Shown one piece after another: positions 26,501 through 38,500 of a stretch of 64,000 bases of DNA; position 1 is the stretch's first letter, and every line of letters begins with the position of its first letter. The stretch spans positions 15,813,039 through 15,877,038 of the forward strand of contig JAAONU010000014.1 in NCBI GenBank assembly GCA_012932295.1, read 5' to 3'. This DNA is from Cyclina sinensis (lineage: Eukaryota; Mollusca; Bivalvia; Venerida; Veneridae). The notes beneath the pieces are model-generated. The model saw nothing but the letters and a program-made list of their open reading frames with translations. It was not told the DNA's origin and did no database searches. The translations under genes and the position numbers were made by a program.

Positions 26501-29500
26501 TAAAGTTTTGATCTAGTTCTAAAATAAAAGTTGATACCTTGCGCTCTGCTATAAATGTTATATTTGTAATATTTCGACTTGTATTACACTGTATCCAGCA
26601 GAACAAAGAGTATCATTAGCATCTGAGCTTTAAGCTTGATTGATTATTCAGACTTTTTCTCATTAAATAACTAAATAATACTTGAATAATGCTTAATGGA
26701 AAATTAACAAAGAAAACTATAACGATAATTTTTTATGATATCCTTCGTTACTTTATCATACAGTAACCACTGTAATCATACATATAATGCAAACAGATAG
26801 CAACTCACCATGATTTCTTTATCTTGTATTTCTTTTAAAGCTATGAGTACATATGCAGCGAGAGACTTGCTGCTAGGACACCGACCCGCCCTGAAAAACG
26901 AAAACACAATTGTCAATGTTTTTTACAAGAAAAGAATATATGCAGGAGGGGAAAAAGTATGACGTTAAAGGTAAATAACTTTCTTCGTAGGACTTTTTTC
27001 CATGGCCTAACTAACTGAGTTCATTGTTTAGAAAATCCATCCGACTGCAGCTTAAATGAAGAAATAATATGTTGACAAAATACCTCTTAATTTTAAAGTC
27101 CATAATGATTCACTCAAAATTTAATTTTAAAGTCCATAATGATTTCACTCAAAAATTATAAGTATTTAGCATTATTAACATTTTCCTTTGCTTTATAAAA
27201 GTTCAAAATCTATTTATTTCGTTTCTGTAAAGTGTCTGGGTGAAACTTGCCTGCATTGCAGTGTTATGGACAAATCCTGTGGTATTGAAGCTACCATCTT
27301 TATTCTGGTTCTTTAGTATAAACCGAACTCCTCTCTCCACAATGTTAGGGTCAATATATGTAAAGTCGCTGGCCTGAGCAAACGACTTGAGTACAAATGC
27401 AGTAAGCCTGAAGGAAAGAAAGTGTGACAAATACAAATCTCTCCTTTGATTAACATTGCGACTCGATCTCAGGTAAATGTATTTCTAAAACATTCGAGAA
27501 ATGATACAATATGATACAATGATAAAATAAGTATGACTGGCTCGGGATTGGTTTTTAAACGAGCAGCGATATATCCTATGGAGATATTTACCAAAGACTT
27601 CCCTCTGCATCTCTCCAACCAAAGGCGCTAAATGACCCGTCATTTCGTTGATAGGTCAACTGTCTTTGATAGCCTGAAATGAACATTTATTTTTGCTGAA
27701 CCATTATAAGAATCAATCATATCACATTAAAGACGGAACGCCATTCAAAATATATCAACTTTCAAGAAAGTTTAGCATATAACTTAATAATGTAAATTAT
27801 TTTGGTGAAAACAATAACAAATTTGTAATCATCAGTCTATGCAGTTCATCTTTTCCTTTCTCCTTTCAGGTGCACCTTACCTATAGGATTTAGTCTAGAA
27901 AAGAAATATAGATTCAAATCTTAACAAACAAAAAGAAATCACATGTATTTGTAGAAAAGGTGAATTTCACCAAAATACAATCACTTGGCCAAATTTATTT
28001 CAGAAATAAGGCCAGTGAAATAAAAATTCAGAACCGTTGGCATATTTAACAGCATGCTTCTTAATATTTTCTTTATCACATTTCTTTACCAGAGTCACAG
28101 GATATTCCTTAGAATCATAAACATTTACTAACATTCAACAATATTCAATTACCTGTTTCCATGATGTGTTCAACTCTTTTCTTCATTTTGTCAGAGTATC
28201 TGTTGGTCACTTTAAGATATCTGGCTGCAAACACAGCAGGGGCAAATCGCACCATGTTCTGCTCCCCACATCCGTATGGAATCTTAATCAGTTGGTCCAA
28301 GTGGTCCAAGGATGGGCCAAATATATCACCTGTCATGAAAACAGACAGATATGGTGAACCATAAAAATGCACTGAGACTGGTGAGACTAGCTGGACAGTT
28401 CCCTTCAGATATATCAGGAGATGTCGTAATCATGGAAATATTAAACAAGTTTGCCGCTCGCCTAAAACGCCAAATAAAATGTAACGGATTTATTATCAAA
28501 ATATAAGAAAGACTGTAAACTTCAGGGTTTTTGGCAGAAGTCCACTGAGCAATGTTTCACGCAATATTTCAGACTAAATGGTTTCTGAAAAAAAAATCAT
28601 ATTCCAGTATCTTTCTATATGAAGCATATGCCCCCGGAAGGAGCCAGTAATGTCCCAAGGGGCTTACTCTGAACAATCAAGTTGGTAGACGTTCAAAGGC
28701 TAATGCTACATACCAAATCTGACAAGAAAAGTTTAAAACTTTGCATATACAGATCTATGTAAACATCTGAACACCTGGATGCAGTCAAAAGTAGGACTGA
28801 ACAAATTTTATAAAGGTCCACTAAGTAATGGATCATGCAAAATATCATGTCCGGGTCTTGTTCTAGATTTTTTTAGAGATTCAAGATTCACTACAGAACG
28901 CTTTTAAGTTTCAGAAGTCTTAGCCATACGGTTTCTGACAAGAAGATTTTAAAACAGCTTGTCTCTGTAATTCTATGCAAAACAATCGACACTTTGGATT
29001 TAACAAAGAATGACCCCTTGGGTACAGTTTAAACAGTCTAAGTAGATTTACATAAGACATTCTTTGTGCAAAATGTTAAAACTGTGCCTTTTGATTTCAT
29101 ACAAGATAAAGTTTAAAGATTTTCTGATATATTTCTGTGTAAAACCATTCGGGCTGGGCAAGCTGAGACTCCATAATTAGCAGTCCACTAAATATATGTT
29201 ACATCAAAAATCACTTCTTGGCCTGGTGGTTTAAAATTTTCATTCTTGTTTCTACACCAGTCAAAGTTCTGCATAGAATTAGATCCCTTGAACAAATTCA
29301 GTGCACCTTTATGCTATAAACTTCCATGCTAAGTTTCATTCACTTCTGCCCAGCGCTTTCAGTGGAGATGTTGTTTTATTGTGATCGCAATAGCTCACCA
29401 TAAGCCTTAGGCTCATGTGAGATGGCAAATTTATCAACGCCATAGCTTTTACATAAGAGTAAGTATTTAACGTATAGTGTACAGCCATCTATGATAAATG

Positions 29501-32500
29501 AAGTTCGCTGTTGGTGTAGATATGAGCCTTCTCAAGTTAATCCTGATTCGTAAGAGATATCCAAATGTCGAGTTCGGAACAACTTCTATGTCTGATGAAA
29601 AGGAAATTTATAACAGAACTAGTCACATTGTGGACGTGTATGAACATATCAGAAATACTTGCCTATAACAGTAATCTGTATCCTGTGTGAGTCAGGGACA
29701 ATACGCAATGGATAGGTGACAGGAATAGTCCTGCTGAAAGTTTCCACCATTCTCAAGCGAAAGTAGTACAGGGATATTCTGTTCCTCTTGTTGTCCAGGT
29801 GGCTGCAAATGTTATGGATTTACTACTGATGTATTTTAATTATCCTTTCATTTATTTTACAGCTATAAGCCGATAAAATATGTAGTTAGACAAAATCTTG
29901 GTTTTGTTCTCGAAACTTGCTTGAGTTTGGAGTAAGAAACGCTTTAAAAAGAACTTGACTTAATAGCAAAAGGTTCGCTCATTTCTCCTACTGACAGAAT
30001 TACATCTATCACAAGTATAATTGAGCGCAAATGTAGCTTTAGTTATTAAATGCTTGAATCTTGTTTCTGATCGCTTTCTTATAACATAATTTCTCTTTAC
30101 ATACCTTGACAATCAGTTGCCGCCTGACAGTGTCCTTTCCTCTTGGTGATAAAGCTTCCACCTCTAAGTCAATCGTTCCTACTGTCTGAGGCTTTATAGT
30201 GAAATAAGCGGACTCCACATCATTGGACTTGACCTAAAACGTTGCGTAATACAATTTAGACTGAATAATTTCAAAATGGATTGGCAGTTTACTGAAGATA
30301 ACTACATGGAAGGAAAGCGAATGTATTCCATGCTACAAACACGTGCCGGACTTACCAGAATACATTTTTGAACTTTGTCCTTTATCTCCTCTTCTTTTCC
30401 GTACCTGTTAACTGTGATACCTACAAAGTCATCTGACGAGTTTTTCAGCGAGACTGTTACCTGAAACAGAAAATTTAATAAAAGGCATAGAGTTGTAGAA
30501 ATGTTTTCACAAACGACTAAAATGGGTATTGTAGAAAGAATGAGCAGTGATAAAAATATATATCTTGTTAGTTAGTTTAATCTACATGCTGTCTTTAAAT
30601 GACCAAGAAATACTACAATACTTGTAATAATTTTTGACATGGGTCATGCAACAAATACATTATAATACATACAGGATGTCCGTAGAATTCAGTGTTACAC
30701 TATAACGTTTTTCCATCTCTGTATAAATAAAACATTTTTATAGGAATACTTACATACATATCGTGTGGGTAGTAGTTGAAAACAAGAGCTTGTATCACGG
30801 CGACTTCCCCAGACACGATAGAAAATGGTAGATGTAAACTGACAAAGAATGGCAGGTATGCTGTTACCTTGAATCAAAAATACAAAATATCTATTATAAA
30901 AAAAATGTTTGCTTGATACATTTGCAAACTTGCTCCGCATTGCACTGCACTAAGAATTTACACAAGAGGCTAAGAAAAAGATCTGTCAATATTTCGACTG
31001 AAATCGTCGAGTTATTTCTCTGTAAAATTTACTGATTTTATACCTCCGAGGTCTAATTCATTATCAGACTGAAACCTATCAAATTGAATACGACTTTAAC
31101 ATTATTGTTTTAATGATTAGTTGATAGTTGCACCGTTCATAACTATTTATATACCTTAACATTCATAAAAATTAATCATAGTGTTACTACTTTTTATTTT
31201 TTTGGTTTAAATTAATCTACTGAAGTACAATAAATGGCTATCGTAGTAGACTTCGCACCATATTCAGCACAAGAGTCACACACAATTTCACTTACGTTAG
31301 CCGATTCTGGTGCAACTCCTAGCCCGGAGTCCTTGTTAAGAGCAAACCCGGTTGCCACCCAGTCTGTTATCGTGTCTGGTACTGTGGCAGTCATTACAAC
31401 ATTGCCTGTTGAGCTGTTCAAATGAAAGCAGAAGAACATTAAAATATTTAAGACAAACGGAATACTACGTATATGTCCTCATCATACGCTGATACATGGT
31501 ATGATATTTTAACATTCTTTAGTCTGCCAGATAATTCAAACAGGTTTATGTGTCAGAAGATTCCTTACTTCGTATCACATAAGCGTTCAGAAATACAATT
31601 CTAAATTACTGTTTTCGGACTCAATCATGTACTATTCAAATTTTTAATCTCTTTATATATATTAATGTTAGTTTACTTTACCGACGAACAAATGCCTAAC
31701 GAAAATAATTGTTCGGTAAATTGTCAAATAAACATTCTTTCACACTTTTGTATGTATTTCCTTTTCTTTTTATGAACTTCAAACCAGGTATATCTTAAAG
31801 TTTTTATTTTTATTTTCACCACCGAGTTACAACAGTACTCGTAACTAAGCCGTAACTTTATTTGACGGTAAATGTCTTTTTACCAATTTGAAACAAATAT
31901 CCCTGAGTATAACTGCCAAACAAATTATTCACAATTTTTAATTTTTGAAATAAAACGCAGTTGAAATAACGTGTATTATGTTTTTCATTCATTTTGCTTG
32001 CAGTGAATAAAACGTTACGTGCGACGTACCTTTTAAAATAATTAACATAGTGAATATTACTATCAGTTACGTAATGCGTTCTAATTCTTCTTTCAGTCAC
32101 TTGATGAAAACATTCAGGGCTAACACTCATTTACCTGACGGATTCATTAGACCATATCCAAGTTTCTGGAAAGTCCTTCCGCACGATATTTGAAAAACCG
32201 AAACTGTCGTGTTCATCTGCTATGCATTGTGAGCCAGAACAAGAACATATGTATGGTGACCCTGCAGTACATGGGCCGGGTGGCAGAGTTTCGTCTACAT
32301 CAACCTGCAAAGATCATATCCGTATTCCATTGCTTTGACTCTATTTCTCTTTGAACTGGAATAAGACAGCGATGCCGACTAACCATTTTTGAATGAAGTA
32401 GCATTTTTGTGTTTTGGTATCATATAGGCTTATATCGTCGTGATATATTGGAAACGGATCTAAAATTTCAAGACACTTGCATGTTTGTAGTCATGTACAC

Positions 32501-35500
32501 TTTAGGTTTTCATAGTCCTTCTTCTAGGTTTATCTTTTACATTCCTTTTGCGTTTATGAAATGTCATAACTCTGTCAATATTTGTTTTCAGCTACAGTGA
32601 TGAATAACTATGTACAAGCATTTAAGGGTGACTTTGTATTCTTGAAGTAACAGTAAATCAACAACTTCATACAGAATCAGTTATTGATCTCGTAAAATAA
32701 ATTGTCTTTTACCACACAGATTTCATTAGTCCATATCCAAGTTTTTCAAATGTTTTTACGTATGACATCTGGCTAACTGAAAACTTTCAATCATATCTTC
32801 TAGGCATTTTGAGCCAATGCACGTGTACTGGTATATAATGCACAAGTCGATTTTCAACTTTTTGTTCATGGAAACATCATGTGTCAATAGTCGTCTGGAC
32901 ACTGTTTCTATATGGAATGGAAAATAAGTCGACTTGTTTTGGTCATTTCGGTCTATTGTCAACTGGCTTGTGATATGAAGGTATATTCCACAGTCAATAG
33001 GCCAGACGATATGCACAATCAGATGGTAGAACGTGAACACGTTTTCCAAGAAACTAGCATATGTGTAGCCTTCTGAATCCGTCAGGTAAACATAGCCCAT
33101 CTGCCCTATGTATCCTCTAGGTTTGAAACCATACTGTTTGCGTCCAAAACACCTAGTTACTAACATAATTATTTACTGATACTGAACATATTTACATGCG
33201 GCTTCAGAGAGAGATGAGTGACTTGCAAAAAAGGATAAAAGTCGACATGAAAAAAATATCCAATTTGACGACTGTTGTAAAAAGACCACTTAAACCTCCA
33301 TTTACCTGACAGATTCATTAGTCCATATCCAAGTTTCTGGAAAGTCTTTGCGAATAGTTGGTGCAGGAATGTACATTTGCCCAATCATGTTCGAACATCC
33401 AGGTCCAAGACACTCATTAATGTCTTGAAACGTCGAAGAACTGAACTCAGAACTTCTGCCAGAGCTAACGTGGGAACTTTGGCGCTCTATCGCGCTCTTG
33501 ACTAATAATATCAGACACAATAATATAATTATATAAACCAAATCTAATCTAATCTTACTTACTGAGATTAAGACGACCTCCTTCGTTACAAATATAAACT
33601 GTATGTACATTATATATAATTTATAGTACTGTGCTAGACTATTAGGGAACTTGCTTGTATGTGCTCTTATCACGAGATCTGTAAGGCGAAACACAGAATT
33701 AGGATACTGACCTTGATACACTACGTAAATATCACTAAAAATTTCCACTTCAATACTAAAAAACTGCAAATCATTTTTTCTCGAATTGCTGTATAGCAAC
33801 GAGTCTCAACGAATGCAGTCGCTCTGAATTTGTTCATTTTAATGCATGCATGCACGAGCAAGATATATGAACAGGTATTTCAGATTTTAGCGGAAAACCT
33901 TTACACAGTTAAAAGTCGGCAAATACATATTGATGTTTTAAAATAGCAATATATGCGGCCATAGAACTGTTATGTATATTCTACCGTATTTTTATTATGT
34001 AAGACGCATTCATCATGACTGTTTCTAAAGATATCGAATTAAAGAGGATTGTAAATATTATGTTGACCCTACTGCTGCTCACTGTAGCAAAGTGAATAGA
34101 TTTTTAAAGAAAACAAAGTAAGTTCTTTTGAAACAACCTGTTCCAAAAATTGCTTTTAGTTCCGTTATGATAAAAATAGCAATAGCAAAATGAAATAGAA
34201 TATGAATGGAGCAAACAGACAATCGAGTAAACGGAATAGGCTTTAAATAGAGCATATGACCTCTTGACCTCACTTGTATATGCTTTACTTACGTGTCCAA
34301 AAGTCGAAGTCGTACAATGAGGCATCAGTCATGAGAGCAAGTCCAACAGCCTGTGATATGATAAATATTTATCTTAATGTGAATAGTTTGCGTTGGCGTC
34401 TACAAGGACAACAACAAATATAAAATTTATTTTCAACATGGCAATATAGACAACAATTTACGACATGTTTTCGTAGTTAAAGCCGTTTAGGACTACAGTA
34501 ATACTGATAATATAAATCATGATAATAATAATAATAATAGTAATCATTACAAGAATTAATCAACTAAGAACTAGTATTCAACTGTTTTTTAAATATCATT
34601 AAACGGATATCTTACATTGAATATACCGATTGGATCATTTGCCGAGACTCTTTGGTATAAATAGGAATCTTGGTATTTCCAGCTTGGTCGTTCTATGATA
34701 CCCAATTTGTTGTACACCTGAAATAAAACTTCGACAATGCATGACAGCAGGTGGATGCACTTCTACAATAAAACGTTATACATCTGAAATATATTACTTA
34801 CTTATTTTTGTGGAATCCAGAAAGTGTTACAACTTTAAAGTGACTGACTCACATAATTTAACGGATTTTTTTTCTTTGAAATCTAACAGAAGTATATATA
34901 CAATGGACAAACATAATATTATGGTTCCATACACCATAAAAACTGGAAAAAATAGTTTTGACTTAACCAGGATTCGAAGCCATGACCTTTCGGTCGTTTA
35001 AAAAAAGAGGGACGATCTACACCACTGAGACACAAAGACTAGTTATCAATTCTTGTCAAAATTAATTTTGTAACTAAAGTATCTACCCCGTGACTAACAG
35101 GGTAAATTTTCTACCGACAAAACTTTATATTTTGTTTTTCTGTTACAAAATAGGTCAGTAATTTAGTTTAGTTATGTTCTTCACATTTACAGCAAGAATT
35201 TCAAGATATTTAAACATTTTCCTTTTTTCATCGTCGGCCCATCTTTGAGTCAGTCTCTTTAAACAATTTCCTTCGGACTCAGCAAGTTTCAGTTGAATAA
35301 CTGATCCAAAGAAAAAAGCTAGATTGTTTGAAGTATGTTCGTGTACGGTTAAACAAGCAATTTATCAATTTCTGAGTATGATATAGTATCTTATTTAAGT
35401 TTAAAAACAAAACTCTGGTTCTTTTCCATCCAAGGACCTGTGTTTCGTTACCTTTCTCTCAGTGATGTCATTTCCTGTTTTGTGGAGTAAGACACTTTTG

Positions 35501-38500
35501 TCCACAGCCAAAACATAAACGTGGGAGCCAGGGTCGGCTCGGATGTGAAGGGACACATTTGTTCCAGGTGACACTTTGGTTCGATCAAATCTCAAACTCA
35601 CCTGCAGAAGTCAACACAATTCATTAATTTGAACTTTAACGTCATCGTGTAATTCATAAAGAAAACCTGTTTTCGTTTCTTGCACACTGAAATATTGTCA
35701 AGTATTAAACTCTACCTTTTATTCTTTCATAGTAAATCAGACATAGGCTATAATTATGTCTAGAGGAAAAAAACTTAAGATAAATGCTGTGGTGAGTAAG
35801 CCGATTTGTTAACTGATTGTTCTATTTTATATTCTAAGCTACCATTATTAAACTGGACAACTGACGGTCTTTTGTGCATTTTTTGTCAGGACGTGTTTTC
35901 AAAATATTCTCCTTGATAAAATCTAAAACCAAATTCAGCGCAACATTTAATTTCTATTTCAGTCTTGATTTTTTATTAAATATTTAGAGAAAATAGCTAT
36001 AGGAGAACTTACATCATTTTGGAAAGGACATGTCGACAGTAAAATTTAATTGCATCTGCAATAATTTCACGGTGTTTGTCGTTATAGAAATAAGCCAGCA
36101 GCGTACATTCAGGAACCATCTCTGACGTCATCGTAACATAGAACGTGTTCTTTTGGTACACAGAAGCGATATGTGTGTAATGAGTACTGATTATCTCTCT
36201 GTTCTTAATAATCTGCAAGAAACACATCACATTTAAAATTGATATGTGTGTAATGAGTACTGATAATCTCTCTGTTCTTAATAACCCACAACACTTAAAT
36301 TAAAACCGATATGTGTGCAATGTGCACTGATAATCTCTCTATTCTTAATAACCTGCAAGGAAACTCAACACACTTTAAAAATGACCTCAAGTACTTTAGT
36401 ACCAAAAGCAATAAAAAATTACATAAATATTCAAGAAAGAATTGCTCATATCTTGATGGAAGTCCTAAAGAAAAAAGCAAAAATGCCCTACCGAAAATAG
36501 TCAATAAATATTAATTATATATTGAATGTATTCATGATAATAAGTATTCATACAAATGTTCAGTTTTAAACTGTATCTGCATTTTAAATTTATAAGTATG
36601 TCATAACACTTACATGGTAAGTTACTTTTCCATTCGGCCTGACATTACTTCGTAAACTAAATTCTGCCTGTTTTCCAACCTTTATAAAGCAATAGATTAA
36701 ACATCAGAAATGTAGACAAATATTTTAACACACAATATTTAATTTCATAATAAAAATGATTTACTTGCACCAATCCGGATATTTTTAAATCTTTCCTCTA
36801 ATTTTTAGACCAGAAATACTGACTTAAAAACTTTATGTAAAGAAAAATGTGCACTGTGCAAACCTTAACACATACAAACAAATCTGCATCTATTATGATG
36901 CCAATTTTATAAATATATAACTAATCTGATGTATTTTATCTTACATATCAACCAAATTACTGAGATCGACCCTATTCATTCACATACGAATCGCACGTAA
37001 CCTCAAAGTTTACACTCCTACCTTTACAAATGAGGATTTCATCTCCAGATGCAAGTAACTTTTACTGGCTGTGCGAAACCGTTGGATATTCTTTGACGTC
37101 TTTTCTTCACGAAGGCCGCACCTAAGTAAGTAAGAACGTAAATTGGATTTAAATTCTGCAATTTCAGATATTAAGTTGTAGTTTAAAAAAAAATCAGAAC
37201 GAAAATCCGTCAGAATTTCTGGTTGTTCAATCTGTGTAAATAAGTAATATATTATACAAAAAAGTCATTAAAACAATAAGTTATAAAATGTATTTACTTT
37301 ACATTCTGTTGTATTTAATGCACTTAAATAGCAAAGCTATAAAATACGCTTTAAATTCAACAAAGGTAAATTTCAGTCACAATCTCATTAACAGACATAC
37401 TGAACAGTTGGTATGCTTTAGAAAATCAAAGAGCTAAGTAAAACAAATGTCTTCTGGAAGTTTTGATAAAAGGTATGTATAACGACAGTCATTGAATATT
37501 TGATTAAAAAAAAGAAGTTTTTACATTATCGAGCCAAAAATCTGGTTCGAAAATGAAGCCAACTTAATTTTTGATCAATACAGATTCAAAATATACAGTG
37601 TTTCGATGTTAGGGAGAAATCAATCTAATTCCGGGACATACATCAGAGAGACAAATAAAATGTAGTTAGAGTCTAGATGAAGACTAAATCTTTTAATAGA
37701 TAGTCACATAAATTGGAAATTTCAAGCAGAAAGGCTATCATGGACACCGGACAAAAGTGCGACAAATGAAAATGTGCAGTGTCTGTCTGAGCGCTTATGG
37801 TATTTACACGGAATTTGCATGGTTAAAATATTGATTTTTTAAACAAGCTCGATATTCGAGCCACTTCGAAATCTGCAGTCTCTACTTCGAATGCCACAGT
37901 CTAAGTATTTGTCTTAACCACAGGTTTTCGGAATGTAGCTCACCATGCGCGTCAAATAAAAATGTCAGTTTCTAGTCATAGCTTATGAAGTACATGTTAT
38001 TTGCTACAAGTCAAAAACAGCTATGACCTAAGCACCTGTGGTCTTGATAATGATGTTAGGTCGTAGATATTCGTATCTATTGACAAGTACCCCACTACAA
38101 ACAACACTATAACAAAAGCACTCATCTTACATCTATATGGCCTGTTGCAACATTGACCGGAATATCAAGTTCCAGCTTTATAATCCCATCACGTGGCACA
38201 GACAAAAACATTTCTGGCATGAATATAACATCGCCCTCAGGAAACGGCGATATAAATTCCATCAAATTAGAGGATGGACTATTTGGTGGGCGGAATGATC
38301 TTGCTGCTGGCGCTTCTGTGTCTGTGAAGTAGGTTACACTAATACGGACCCTGTCTCCAGTTGGCGCCAATGGCCGTCCATCAGGCTGGGTGACCTTTAT
38401 CTGAAAACAAATACAACATTAAAATATCTAACAGCTATTATATACATGTTAAAACTCCCTCGAGAAAAAATAAATCCAATTACAATGACTTTACGTAATA

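Noticed and set aside
32756..33166. A 136-codon minus-strand open frame in a TEP intron
   Set aside because: It only partly overlaps the decayed central exon, has no family signature in its first 100 codons, and lacks splice sites that fit the TEP phases.
34964..35034. Functional tRNA gene
   Set aside because: The body is interrupted by an A-run and the arms do not pair fully.
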